64,000 bases of DNA from Phaseolus vulgaris (GCF_000499845.2 NC_023750.2:34302823-34366822), one strand, 5' to 3'; positions 1 through 15,354 are shown, numbered from the stretch's first letter. Made by a program: numbers and translations. Notes: generated by a model not told the origin, from the letters alone.

Positions 1-345
1 TTTGTGAGCTTTTGACTTGGTATGTATTAGAAGATTATACTAGATAAAGTTATTATCGTATACTAGATATATACATGAAATCTATATTTTGCTATGAAGA
101 ATTGTTGTTTGGGAGAACACATTGTCCATACAATTTATGGACTTTTAAAAAAACTCTCTTTGAATGGTCAGATCCGTACTATTGGGGATGAACCAGTCTC
201 TTGTTCTGGAGGACTTATTTGTATTAGTCATAAAACAGGTTGTATTGAATTTGAATCTAATAGCGAGAGGTCCTAATGATGAATTTGAATTTCTTAATGA
301 AATTGTTGAGTGTGCCTAGATAATATTTAAAATTTGTTGTATAAT
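1..345. other. Unassigned left edge
   Basis: AT-rich DNA ahead of the CACTA-type element. A 60-codon open frame at 94-276 (+) has a non-random look but I recognise no family, domain or splice context, so it is not called as a gene. It could be the end of a gene lying mostly outside the window. Confidence 0.4.
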
Positions 346-605
346 TATCACTACAAAAAATAATTATGGTAGAGTTCCCAAAAGAGCAACGCAAAGAGTA
401 AAAAATAGATTATACATGGGATTAGTGTGGTTTAGCGTTCCAATAGAAATGAAAGCTAATGTTTTGGTGGTTATTCATTAGAGACAACCTCCAATAGGAT
501 ACAAATTTACAAGGTAGTGTTAGCTAAACCTACATAAAGAAAAATATATTATTTAACTATAGCGTAGGTTTAGGGGACACTAAAATGACTATAAAATTAA
601 ATAAT

Positions 606-949
606 TTTAAGAAGTGGACTTTAAGTTTTTTCATCCACTTATATACTATGAAATGATCATAATCTCTAGTCGATGTGAGATCTCCAACAACACACACCCC
701 TCACGCTGAGACTATCAACTCATGCGTGAGACTATATATTAGGAGTGGTCCGATAACAAACCGATAGCAGGTGGCCTAATAAGCCCAATAAACAAGTGTT
801 AGGATAGGCTCGAGATGACTCTAATACCATATTAAGAAGTGGACTTTAAACCTAACTCAACCTCATAAAACCAACTTATAAGGTGAGGTTTATACCCACT
901 TATATACTATGAAATGTCCTAATATATAGTTGATGTAGGATCTCCAACA
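606..949 (-). mobile_element. Complete TRIM-type miniature LTR retroelement (344 bp)
   Basis: Read on the minus strand, it has a 120-bp 5' LTR (949-830) beginning TGTTGGAGATC. Directly next to it is TGGTATTAGAGTC (829-817), a close variant of the initiator tRNA-Met primer site common in plant retroelements. A non-coding core of about 127 bp follows, ending in a purine-rich GTGAGGGGTGTG. The 3' LTR (689-606) lacks about 36 bp compared with its partner. ATAAT flanks both ends (601-605 and 950-954), a 5-bp target duplication. No protein is encoded, so movement would depend on other elements. It is inserted in the CACTA-type element. The family recurs near 16.5, 47.0, 47.3 and 55.4 kb. Confidence 0.82.
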
Positions 950-1082
950 ATAATTAAACTTAGTGTCCCCATTGGGGACACTACGTGAGAAAGCAAATGT
1001 GAGTAAATTTTCGACATTAGGGGCACTACCTGTGAAACAAATATTAGTGTCGTCTGGACCTACGCTAAATTTAATAAAACAT

Positions 1083-1337
1083 TAACTTGCATCCACTTTG
1101 TGTCCCCATTTTGGACACAATATCATTCTATAACTTATTTTTTTATTGCATCTACTTTGTGTTCACATTCTAGACGCTAACTTATTATTATTATTTTAAT
1201 AATTTTTAACTTGCATCAACTTTGTGTCCACATTCTAGACTCAATATTATTTTATCACTTATTTTTTTGTTCATTGTATTTACTTTGTGTCCCTTCTCTA
1301 AATGCTAACTTATTATTATTATTTTAATAATTTTTAG
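1083..1337. repeat. Tandem block inside the CACTA element
   Basis: Two diverged copies of a unit of about 127 bp, each itself two related halves. Every half contains a variant of CATCTACTTTGTGTCC, and the longer unit ends in a TTATTATTATTATTTTAATAA stretch. Subterminal repeats like this are typical of CACTA elements, where the transposase binds. Confidence 0.6.
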
Positions 1338-1540
1338 TGTGAGTTAAAGGTCTCCTTTGTGGACATAATGTTTGACATTAATTTTTGTGTTCAACTTGAG
1401 TAGACTTCACCCTTGCTAGTGGCTTCCTTTTTATAATCATCACTTTTCGTTGGAAGCTAAAGTGGATTTTTCTTGTAGTGTATTGAAGTGTCGGTTGTTT
1501 GGCATTTTTTTTTCAACACTTTAATATTCTTTTCTTAATT

Positions 1541-1873
1541 CATTAGTGCTCGGTCAGGATTGACCTGTAAAAGTTACTCCAACGATCAAGTAAGTATTCC
1601 GTATTCAAAGTGTATATTAAGAATTAATTCAAAGCGTACATTATTCTTATGATGTGTCGAATCTATAAAATATCAGTGTTAACTTATTTATAGGGAACTA
1701 GGGAGGTTCCCTGATTTCCCGATACATTACCCAGATTTGGTGGAATGTACCCCTGATTCTCAAGGAGTCTCTGCAACTGCCTTAACTATTATTTATTGAA
1801 GCTGATTTAAATGTGTCTCCCACTAGTTGGTTGGTCACCAAGACCGAGTGACATGGCTCGTCCGCTACCAACA
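1541..1873 (-). mobile_element. Gypsy (Tat/Ogre-like) LTR fragment, reverse orientation
   Basis: On the minus strand the LTR starts TGTTGGTAGCGG just after a purine-rich tract (inverse of 1874-1903, a run of G) that looks like a polypurine tract. It ends near a GATCGTTGGAGTAACTTTT block that is diagnostic of legume Tat-type LTRs. The segment 1701-1797 is nearly the same as 60157-60262, so both belong to one family. Boundaries are approximate. No coding part of the parent element is recognised in the adjacent 1.9-2.5 kb. Confidence 0.6.
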
Positions 1874-2519
1874 GGTACACTTGCCCCCCCCCTCCCCAAA
1901 CTCGATAAACGTTTATTTCATAAGAGCTGAGATTTGACTGTTGGGTATCCCAATGTGAGAAGTAACATGGATGCATTAAATGTTTTCTGCACAACAATCT
2001 CAACCCTATTTTACTTTATTGTTATTGCAAACTTTTATTGCTTGCAGATAGATTCTAAACACTGATTTACAAATTTCACTATTTCATTCCTTGGGAGAGA
2101 CCTTGGGGTCATTAGACCTTATCTATATTATCATCTCTTTGGTATTAGACGGTCTAGCTTTGTGTTAGATGGTCTAGCTTTGTGTTAGAAGATCTCCACT
2201 AAAATTAATTTAATTTGATAGAAAAATAACAACTATCACTCACATTCATAGTCCACGTAGTTTTCTGAAAAATATAAGAAACTATGTTTAGTTTCTTTCT
2301 TGTTTTGTGCAGGAGTGCAAAAGGTTTAAGTGTGGAGGTGTGATAACCCTCGGTTTTCTTATATTTTTCTATATGTATCTCCTAGAGGTTTATTTGAATC
2401 TTATTTTCTATCTTTATAGTAGATTTGTACTTTTGCAAGAAATTAGGATTACTTACAAAAAAGTAATAAAAACTGTTTTTTACAACTTAAATTTTGCATA
2501 GATCATCTAACAGTTGCTT

Positions 2520-2890
2520 AGGTCTTTTGTGGGATATGCAGAAAATTAAGTAGCATCCTATAAATTTGAGTAATACCCTATAAATGCGGATAACACCCTA
2601 TAAATCCGGTAACCATTAGATAAATAAGCTAATGCTATTTTATTGAAGATACACGTCAGATAGGCCTGTAAGCGAAGATAGTCACTATTAACACTATAAA
2701 TAAGCATTGTTACACAAGAGTAAGGTACGCTTTTATGAATACATCATTCACTCTTATACAGAGCATTTATTTGATCGTTGGATAACCGTTTGCAAGGTAA
2801 CTTCCGACCGAGTATCAGAGAGTGAGCACGAGAAGAGAAATGACGAGCGACAGAGCACCAAAGAACGAGTACTAGAAGGAAGACAAAGGA
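2520..2890 (+). mobile_element. Gypsy (Tat/Ogre-like) LTR fragment, forward orientation
   Basis: There is a TATAAATA-like promoter motif (CACTATAAATAAGC, about 2693-2706), and 70 bases on a TTGATCGTTGG ... GCAAGGTAACTTCCGACC block, the same signature found inverted at 1541-1873 and 31.7 kb. A short tandem of CCTATAAAT motifs (2559-2610) precedes it. The 63-codon open frame at 2707-2898 lies inside the LTR and is not a gene. Ends are uncertain. Confidence 0.5.
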
Positions 2891-4915
2891 GGAAATGAGA
2901 GACAATTCTTTCAGCCAATATCATGTACTATCTAAGCCTTATCAGTTTATAAAAGTACATCTGATTTGATACTCATTGAAAAATTTATGAGTTTAGTAGT
3001 ACTATATTTAACATAATTTAGAATTTAATTTAATTTATTGTTAAAAACTCAACTAATCAAAATTTTTATTGAAAAAAAATATATAACTTTTTTAAATATA
3101 TTACAAAATCATCTTAATTGAAGAAGAGAGAAAAATATAAAAGTAAATTAGATGGGTTAAAAATAAAAATTTTTATTAAAAAATTAGAATAAAATCCCTT
3201 TAATAATAAGTTATTTCTTACGTAATAATTATATAAAAAGCAAACATTCAAAAATAGTTTCTATTAATTGTTGAAATACTTAAAGATACACAATAAAAAA
3301 CCGAATCAATTAAAAAAATATATAAAAAAGAATTATAAACTCTCAACCAACAAAACACAATAGTAACCTTCAAAAAAGAATTAATACTAATTATAAATAG
3401 AAAATTCTACATAATAAACATTAGTAGGGTTAGTTTTAGCTTGAAAAGCTTTATAACAGGGTATTATTTGTGAAAGTGGCATAGAAAGTTTTCCCAGCTC
3501 CAAGGGACATGCAATGGCAACAAAAAAACACAAATATAGCGAAAGCGATGACCAAAAAGAGTGAAATCCACACGCATTTTACAAACCATGCAACGATGCA
3601 AGTAGTTAAACACCTCACTAATACGTTCTTTTTTCTTCCACAAGGTTGGTAACCAATAAATTTTTCCTATAAAATTTGACAATTATTATATCTTAAAAAT
3701 AATTAAATAATGTTTTTTTAAAACAATGTTATCAATGTATACATAATTCTCTTTGAAATCAATTAATGATGTCTTATTATTACTAAAATACTTTATTTGT
3801 TACCATGTTAAGTAAACTTAATAATAGTAGGTCTTTTTTCATTAAAAAAAAATTGATAGTGGTTGAAGATTTGGCGGAGTAACTATAAAAGTTAGGCAAA
3901 ATAAGTATGAATGGTATTAGGATAGGGAGAAATAAGATAGAACTTAATTTCTTACCATTTGTATACTATATTTTTGGGTATGTGAAACTCAATCTAAGCA
4001 TATATTATTTGTATACATATTGTTAATGTTAATTTTAACAAAACTAACATTATAGAAATAGGAATGCAAAGGAGATTTTTAGAAAGATATACAACAATTC
4101 TGAATTGCAACACAATGATTGCACATTTCCCTTACATGGGTATGGAGAAGAGGGAATCAAAGAAAACATGAGTTCTGGAAGCTAGTTTACAATTAGAAAA
4201 AGATTAGCAAAATGGAAAGAGAAGTATTAATCATATGCATACATGGTTTGTGTGTTAAAATCAATGCTCAAATCAATTCCTTTATTTTATATATCTTTAT
4301 TCAAAGTTACTGGCTAGGGTGGGGAGAGAAATTAGGAGAATTCAAATTAATTTTCTATAGGGATACAAGAAGAAGAATAAGAAACTTTGCCTGAGTCAAA
4401 TGAGAGAACATGTGTAAAGAAAAAAAGGAGAAGGGTTTGGGTATAAAAGATTTGAAATTGTTCAATGTGGCATTATTGGATAATGGAAATGGATTAGTAA
4501 ATGATGCAAAAGGGATTGTGGAAACAAATAATATAGTCGAAATATGGTTGCTAGGAAAATCAAAAAAAATGAATCAATGAATGAGTTTGTTTGGATAACA
4601 TTGATATGCAAGCGATTGTTATTAATGAATGGGAAAAATGTGATTAATGAATGGGTTTTCCTGTAAATTGTATGCAGATAACATTGATATGTAGGTGATT
4701 GTTATTAATGAATGGAAGAAAATTGATGAATGGATGGGTTTGTCTGGAAATTATTTGCAATTGTCTGGATAATATTGATATGCAAGTGATTATTATTAAT
4801 TAACGGGGGGAAATCGATCAATGAATGAATTTGTCTGAATTTTATATGCAGATGATTATTATTAATGAATGTTGGAAAATTGATAAAACAATCGTTTTTC
4901 TAAAAAAAACAAACT
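2891..4915. other. Intergenic, no recognised gene
   Basis: AT-rich DNA without a supportable coding frame. From about 4580 to 4880 a sequence of the form AATGAATG..TTGTCTGGA..TGATATGCA recurs four times with 60-90 bp spacing, an old irregular tandem repeat. Nothing else recognisable. Confidence 0.5.
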
Positions 4916-4916
4916 T

Positions 4917-5283
4917 ACTATGATGGTTATTGCAATAGATGACATAAAAAGTCTTATTTATTATGACGGGTGTTAGAATATTTGTCATAGAAAATTACTT
5001 AATATGACGGACCGTCATAGTAAGTCATATTTTCTATGACGATTGTAGAAATATCAGTTATAGAAAGTTTTTGCTGAACATATTATTACATATATTTTGA
5101 ACATTTTATGACGGTTTATAGACAAGAGTCATAGTAAGTCTATAACTAAGTCAACTTACTATGTTTGTTATTCAACCCACATAAAAAGTGCAGAATTTTT
5201 ATAACTTCTGATTCTATATTACTATTAAAACTATGATAAAAAGATCTTGTAGAACCATCATAAAAAAATATTTTGTGCAGTAG
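4917..5283. repeat. Probable non-autonomous DNA transposon with TATGACGG repeats
   Basis: About 370 bp with several direct and inverted copies of a TATGAC(G)G motif. The outer sequences are imperfect inversions (CTATGATGGTT on the left, AACCATCATA on the right), and the right end is TTTTGTGCAGTAG, similar to the ends of the element at 53.84 kb. Plant CACTA-derived small elements often carry such motifs. The left boundary and target duplication are not clear. Confidence 0.4.
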
Positions 5284-6148
5284 TTATTGATTAACATCTT
5301 ATCATTATTTATTTTTTCTAAAAGTTCACATACATAATTAAGATCATATATAATTCATATATAAATTATAATTCATCCGTTAAAATTAATAACTTTTTTT
5401 CTAAATGTAAGGTATTTTTATTTTTTGAATAAACTATTTTAAACTAATATTTCATATACATTCAATCCCTGCATCTTTACACGCTTTTTTGTAAAATGTT
5501 TTGCCTCTAGCATTAATATTCTTTTTAAATAAAGATTTTTCATGACTAAAAGTCAATCTTCTGAAAAATAAAGGTTATCGAAGAGATTAATCTTTCTGAA
5601 ACACTCAAATTATAGAAGTAACTTTTATTTCATATTCATATAAGTATTCTTTTATTAAAAAAAATATTAAATAAAAATTAATTTTAAAAATTAAAAATAA
5701 TTAGTTATTATATTTCAATATTAATTTAAAAACTAAAAAAAATCATGCATCTCTAAAATAATTTATTAATAAAAATTATAAATTAATTTTTATATTGATA
5801 TCTAATTATTTAAGAATGTTTTAGCTAAAAAAATTAGATAATCAGTTAAAACCTTGATATTCAATTAAATATCAATTTATAAATTTTATTAATAATAAAA
5901 ACTATTTTAAATATCTATAATTTAATATATAAAATAATATATAATTTAATTAATATAATAATTAATTTTTTTATCAATAAAATTGATTTTTATTTAATAA
6001 TTTATATATTTAATTTATTTATTTATTTACAATTATAATTAAATGAGTAATTTACTAGATTTATATTTTAACATCATTTTGTTTACTAGAAAGGACTCAA
6101 TTTGTTAATGTGAAGTTTGTCGGATGGTCTCCACCTACAATCTTCAAG
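5284..6148. other. Intergenic, with a decayed palindromic-family copy
   Basis: No gene. The stretch at about 5650-5995 resembles a decayed member of the palindromic MITE-like family described at 24.1 kb (AATAATTAGTTATTATATT on one side, a TTTTTATTTAATAAT end on the other). The rest is plain AT-rich sequence. Confidence 0.35.

Positions 6149-6193
<45 letters not shown>
6149..6193. repeat. Poly(A) and (AT)n microsatellite
   Basis: A run of A followed by about 14 AT units, ending at 6193. Likely length-variable. It may mark the tail of an old retroposon, but no body is recognised. Confidence 0.9.
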
Positions 6194-6197
<4 letters not shown>

Positions 6198-6760
6198 TAA
6201 ACTAAACGACCACGTAACAGTATTTGAATTAAAAAACGTAGTTACTTGAGGAAATTTAACAATTTTGGTGTGTGTGTTTTGTATTATTACAGTGGTGGTG
6301 TAAAACAGAGTTTCTGCGACTTTGCACATTAGAAAGATGTTGTAAAACGTAAATAAAGGGTAATGAAAAGTGTTCTGTGATCTGGAGAATGTTGCCTTAT
6401 TTTTTGTAATGATATAGTGATACTAATTTTTTATATAATCACATTATAACTCTCATTATTATTTTAATATTTTTATTATTATTTAATTATAAATTTATCT
6501 TTTATTATATATATTTATTTTTAAATCTCATAAAAAAAATTTATAAAACTTTAATATCATTTTCCTTATTCCCTACAACCTTCGCTTGCACAGAATTTAA
6601 TATGCGTCCGCGTTTTTAAACAACTGGTTCTCAAAAAACACAAACCAAACACGGTATTGCAGCAAAGAATAAGGTCAAAAGTCAAAAACCAGAAGTTACA
6701 CACTGAATCCAGAAACCAATTTCGCTCTTCTATCTACGTTCCCATAACGCAAACCAATTC

Positions 6761-6769
6761 TATATATAA
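6761..6769 (+). promoter_or_regulatory. Probable TATA box of the C2-domain gene
   Basis: TATATATAA lies 118-126 bp before the start codon at 6887, leaving a plausible leader of about 90 bases that is free of upstream ATG triplets. No other good TATA-like motif lies closer. Confidence 0.55.
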
Positions 6770-6886
6770 CCATCTCAGAACAAACCCAACAACAAAAGAA
6801 AGAGATTTTCAGAGGTTAATATATACATTACTTCCTTCTTTTTCATCATCTTTCACATCTCTTAAGTTCAAACCTTAAACACAAAC

Positions 6887-7423
6887 ATGGGACTCAGATC
6901 ACGTACGCTAGAAATCACCGTCATCTCCGGTGAAAACGTCCGCATAATGGAGGACGCATACGTCGTCGTTCGGGCGGAGTCGCTCAACTGCTGCACCACC
7001 AGACCGGCCAAAGACGATGGCACCAACTTCCTCTCGTGGAACGAGAAGTTCCTGTTGGACATGCCCATGCATGCAAGATCGATCACATTCGAGGTCCAAT
7101 GCACCAAATTCAAGGCTTTTCGCCCTCTTGGGGTGGCCAGAATCGCTGCCTCCGACATCCTCGGGGACGCCGCCGTCCCAGAAAATCAGTTGCAAGAGTT
7201 GAGTTACGGGTTGAGGGACTGGGAAGGGAAGAGAAACGGGGTCATTCACTTCACCGTGAAAGTGGTACCTCCGCCGCCAACAACGGAGGAGAAATGTCTG
7301 AAGCCCAGCGTGAAAGCGGTGGTGACCGGAAAGGGTTGCGGTGACGGAATGAAGGTCGGTGACAAGAAGAAGGAAGTTGTAGTCGGTGTCCCATTTTGGT
7401 GTTACTACCCTAGCATTGTTTAG
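6887..7423 (+). CDS. C2-domain protein, BON1-associated (BAP1/BAP2)-like
   Basis: Single-exon gene for 178 residues. Residues about 5-115 form one C2 fold: LEITVISGENV opens the first strand, NAYVVV-type AYVVVRAE follows at about residue 25, then WNEKFLLDMPMH (about 51-62), an ITFEVQC strand (66-72) and the GVARI/LRDWEG segment (82-113). This order matches plant BAP1/BAP2 proteins (about 190-210 residues), small C2 proteins that bind the copine BON1 at membranes and restrain defence and cell death. The tail (about 125-178) is basic and not conserved to my knowledge, and there is no membrane segment. The start fits the family MG(S)xR opening, and a TATA box lies 118 bp upstream. The coding part is much richer in G+C than its flanks. 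The family call is firm; the BAP role is inferred. Confidence 0.85.
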   Translation: MGLRSRTLEITVISGENVRIMEDAYVVVRAESLNCCTTRPAKDDGTNFLSWNEKFLLDMPMHARSITFEVQCTKFKAFRPLGVARIAASDILGDAAVPENQLQELSYGLRDWEGKRNGVIHFTVKVVPPPPTTEEKCLKPSVKAVVTGKGCGDGMKVGDKKKEVVVGVPFWCYYPSIV

Positions 7424-8551
7424 AAATTAATTTACAATTTTTTATTTATTATAATTATTATTTGTATAACGGTCAAATAGCGTATTCAATTACACAAATT
7501 GTGAGAAAGATTATGAATCTAAATCTAGATTTCTACACATGTTATATAAATTTAATTTTATGAAAGTTTTGTTCCCTCCCTTGTTACCTACACCAAAAAC
7601 GTGTGTTAAATATGTGTGTATTTATTGCATTTTTTCCGTGGTTAAAAGATTTTGTTGTTGATTATAATTATTGGAGGCAAAATAGGTTGAAGTTCCACGT
7701 GGCGGAAACGTGTGATTTTGTTAGATATGTGGGGTTCATTGTGTGTTCCACGTACTTAACTTTAATCTTAAGGATAACATAGCAAGCAATTTAAAGAAAG
7801 ATTGGTGGAAGAAAGCGCGTTAATGGTGAGACCAATTCAAAAATTTGTGAGGTTTTGACTAAGTGCGTTTTAGAAGATTACGTATACATATACTTGACTT
7901 GTTAAAGAAGGGTTCATTCAAAGATAAGGGTTCAATTCAACAACATGTTCGTGTTTCTTGGGCTTTACACCTTCTCAAAAGATAAGGCGGTGGGAATATT
8001 AATATTGTAATAAAAAATAAAATGTGAAGCTACATATTAATGTGTTGAGATCATAAATTTCTGGATTCACTCTGTAATTTCACAGCTCCAATAACGTCAA
8101 ATTAATCAATTAATTTTAAATCAATTTGAACCATAGGTTTTGTCTTTTATATGTGTAAATTATGACAGAATTATATTACTCGAAGGAACCATGTAGAGTG
8201 AAAAATTGAAATCAAATTGAAGTGTTGAGAGGGAATAGTTTAAGAATTGAGACAACAATTGAAATGTAAAGATTTTAATAAGTAGAAAAGTTGTTATAAT
8301 GTAAAGTATGAGGTAAAAATGTAATGACCCTTTTATATTTTGGGTTTGAAATGTTTGTAATTGGTTTATAAATAATTTTATTAAACTAACATTAAGGTAT
8401 ATACATGATAGATTTGTGTTTCCACTTTGTATACATTATAGATATATATTAGGCTACGCACAACACTTGGTTTTAATTAGGTTTTTTTTAATAGTTATAA
8501 TTTAGATAATAGTAATGGTTATTATTTATTATTGCTAAGTGAGAGCAAAAA
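7424..8551. other. Intergenic between C2 gene and tRNA-Gly
   Basis: Holds the presumed 3' end of the C2 gene (AT-rich from 7430). No further coding frame or repeat of a recognised family was seen. Confidence 0.5.
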
Positions 8552-8622
8552 GCACCAGTGGTCTAGTGGTAGAATAGTACCCTGCCACGGTACAGACCCG
8601 GGTTCGATTCCCGGCTGGTGCA
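8552..8622 (+). tRNA. trnG-GCC: tRNA-Gly (anticodon GCC)
   Basis: A 71-base cloverleaf. Acceptor GCACCAG (8552-8558) pairs perfectly with CTGGTGC (8615-8621), with discriminator A at 8622. The anticodon stem GTACC/GGTAC (8577-8581/8589-8593) closes the loop CTGCCAC, giving anticodon GCC at 8584-8586. The T-loop GGTTCGATTCC and the D-arm TGGTCTAGTGGTAGAA, which double as the internal B and A promoter boxes, are intact. CCA is not encoded, as expected for a nuclear gene. A run of seven T (8623-8629) right after the gene is a Pol III terminator. It decodes GGC/GGU codons. Confidence 0.97.
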
Positions 8623-10093
8623 TTTTTTTGTGAGCTGTGTTGTGTTGAATGTTTGATTGATGGGTCAATCAGTGATTCATCTTTTCCTTACATAGATGAA
8701 ATAAATGTTCATCTGAGCTCTCTCTTTTGTGGGTTTCATTTTTTGGTCTTTGCTTCAGATTTTGCATTTAAATTTCATTGATCTTGAACTAATAATTTAA
8801 ACCTTACAGGCTGGTGTCACTTCTCTGTCAAATGAGACAGTTGGAATATCAGAAGATGAGGGAAGGAAGGTGGAAGCAGTTGAAGGTTGAATATTATGAA
8901 TCTTCTGGCCCACAACCAAGGTGTTTAAGCCTTAATAAGATGGGAAATAGAGTATTAAGCCATAATAGATCAAGTACACATTGTAAAAGTTTTGACTCAC
9001 CATAAAATAACTTAGAGTAAGTAAACTCATGTTTAATTCAATCCATAATAAGTTAACATATAGAAACAAAGTTTACTAACTTTAACATTCTAATACCTTT
9101 AAGCAATCAACAATGATTTTTATATGGTTAAAATTTAGACAAATTTGTATCTTGATTAATTTTGTCATTGATCTCTACACTTTAGTAATAATAACTATAA
9201 GATAAAATAATTCTTTACTAGAGCGAAATCATGTGCTAATTTCAATATAAAGGCCTAAATTCTTTTGAAAAGAATACCATGTTCTTTTGAACAATCTAAC
9301 CAATACTTACTAGCTTAATTTTGCTGAAAATTAGGATGCTAACGAAAATGGTGTAAGTTTGATTATACACATTCTCATCTTTAAAATAAAAATTTATTTT
9401 CATCATATTCAATAACGAAATTTGTGTCATTTTCATGTCTCTATTTTCGTCTAATATGAAATTCGTGTTTTATATCCGTATGTACGATGTGCTATGATTG
9501 ACATATTTTGCCATTACAAGATGTAGTTTCCACATGTTTCTTGTTTGATTTTGAGACATTAAAAAGGATCAATAATGACGTTGTTTAGTCATCCAAATGT
9601 GGTATAAAATTTTAACCATTTGAGCTTGCAACACAAGGTGGTCACCATAGCAATCTTCTTAGAATTAAATTCCTTCAGGCTCATTTTAAAGCAATATTTT
9701 TTTCTTCTTTGTTTCGCCTCTTATGCAAACATTCTGGATATGTTGTGCACCAAAATATTAATAAATAATAGGAGACTGATAAGAAAAATGAAAGAATTTT
9801 TTTCTTAGTTTTTTCTCCAGTGTCCCTTGAGCTAACATTCCAAATTTTGAGCACTCATGACCCAAATCAAGTAAAAATCTCTTCCAGTAATTTTCAAAGA
9901 GTCTCTCTTAGTAAAGTAAAGGAGATTCTTTGTTATATCAGGAATGTTGTTAGTTACTATTGTTCAACACATGGGATGCTTATGAATTAGTAAAAAAAAT
10001 GTGTTGCTAATAGAATTGAAAGTTTACTGAATGAACACAACCATTGATACATTTAAAAAGGTATACATATAGGTAGAAAGAAACCAAAATATA
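8623..10093. other. Intergenic between tRNA gene and tRNA relic
   Basis: The tRNA terminator lies at its left edge. Short open frames at 8814-9005 and 9620-9808 have no recognisable product. No repeat family identified. Confidence 0.45.
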
Positions 10094-10164
10094 GTACAGC
10101 TGGTTTAGTGGTAGAATAGTGCACTGCTGCATTGTAGTCCCAGCTTTGATTCTGAGCCGGTACT
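10094..10164 (+). pseudogene. tRNA-Gly pseudogene
   Basis: Exactly the same length (71 bases) and orientation as the intact tRNA-Gly at 8552. GGTTTAGTGGTAGAATAGT of the D-arm is preserved, as are the four outer acceptor pairs GTAC/GTAC. The anticodon stem is broken (GTGCA against ATTGT), the loop reads CTGCTGC so the anticodon position would be GCT, and the B box has decayed to GCTTTGATTCT. There is no T-run terminator. It is either a local duplicate of the upstream gene or an independently retroposed copy. Confidence 0.8.
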
Positions 10165-11177
10165 GAAGAAAACAAACTGTAATGGGGGTCCATCATTCTC
10201 CTGATTCCATGGATGATAGATAGATGATGCGTCTGAAAACAAACTATAATTATTGTCCTTTAATTTTCATCACTAACTTAAGTACCCTACCACGTTCCAC
10301 ATTTAGAAGCTTTGCATCTTATAACTGACACTTGAATTATTGGAGAAAGAAAGACTGTCACATTTTTCTCATTCAACTAGGACATTGTGCTCAATAATTT
10401 CAATTAGAACTGGTAAAGGTAGGCAGGGTAGATATGGACAATTCAACTTATTTCATGACATTAACCACTGAACAACATTAAAGAACGATTTATTGCTCAG
10501 CAATCGGCTGGTGCAATAATGAGCCTTAAATATCAGCATCATTTATTTTGCAGCTCGTATGCATAACGTTAATTTCATTACCTTGCCAGTTGTCCTAGCA
10601 TCTTATTCACATAGCTTCATGTTGTGTTTCATATCATGGTAATTTTATCTGGTAGCTTCATGCTATTTGGAAGCACAGTAATTTTAGTTATTGTGCATCA
10701 TGCGATAAAGAAATGTCACTTGTTTTTTTTTTCTAAAGCAAGTAAAGGAACAAAAATATAGAATAAAGGGTAGTGGAAAAGGTGTGCCTTTTTAATTGAG
10801 GATTCCACTTAGTCCACTTCAAGGAATAAAGTAATAAACGAACTTGAACTATATGGAAACATGATGATTACAGGATTGTTAGAACTCATTATCTTTCACA
10901 ACAGAGGCGCCAAATTATAAACTACTTAAAAAGGGTTGCTACCCTGTAACCAGGCAGTGACATTTTATCCATTTGAGTCACCTGCAGGTCTTTTATACAT
11001 GTTCCTTGATCAAACTTTCAAGGTGTTGTTGAGGTTTCTCACTTGTGTAGTCACGGTTGACTTATGCAGAAGAGGCTGAAGAACAGACCTGGACTGGTGG
11101 TGATGCCAGTGAGGGTATCTCTATTCATTCAAAACACATTTACAATGCCATGGAGATGTTTAATCTTTCAGGTTGAT
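10165..11177. other. Intergenic, 3' flank of the GSK3-like gene
   Basis: No separate gene recognised. The right part (about 10900-11177) probably includes the 3' untranslated region of the minus-strand kinase gene. The open frame at 11064-11273 (+) crosses its last exon and is a shadow. Confidence 0.5.
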
Positions 11178-15163
<3,986 letters not shown>

Positions 15164-15354
15164 GGTTGCTGACTCCACTCACAACCCACCAATCCAAACC
15201 CTAAATTGCTCAAACCCCACCAGAAAAAATCGAAACTTTTCAAGATAGAAAAAAGAGAACCCCAACTTTCTCTCCCCACACCCCACTTCCCAGAAACCAA
15301 AGCTAGAAACAAATGAAAAACCAACACATCACAATCCTGTAAAAAAAAAAAAAA

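Larger units (their letters stand above)
349..1480. mobile_element. Non-autonomous CACTA-type DNA transposon with TAT target duplication
   Basis: The left end reads CACTACAAAAAAT and the right end is the inverse of CACTACAAGAAAAAT, the terminal signature of plant CACTA (En/Spm) elements. The trinucleotide TAT flanks both ends (346-348 and 1481-1483), matching the 3-bp target duplication of that superfamily. The element is 1,132 bp and has no transposase frame, so it would need an enzyme supplied from elsewhere. Its right half holds a tandem block (about 1083-1337), and a miniature LTR retroelement is inserted at 606-949. Ends and duplication are seen directly; the superfamily assignment rests on known CACTA ends. 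Confidence 0.8.

Noticed and set aside
94..276. 60-codon frame at the left edge as a gene
   Set aside because: No recognised family and no context; left as unassigned.
606..949. Cassandra-type TRIM with a 5S rRNA-like LTR
   Set aside because: No 5S rRNA promoter or gene-like sequence is present in the LTR.
2805..2835. Sequence resembling miR156 (AGAGAGTGAGCAC)
   Set aside because: Only 13 bases match and no complementary arm is found nearby; it lies in a gypsy LTR.
6868..7344. Four other open frames of 61-113 codons overlapping the C2 gene on both strands
   Set aside because: They are shadows of the GC-rich coding exon; only the 178-codon frame shows a domain.
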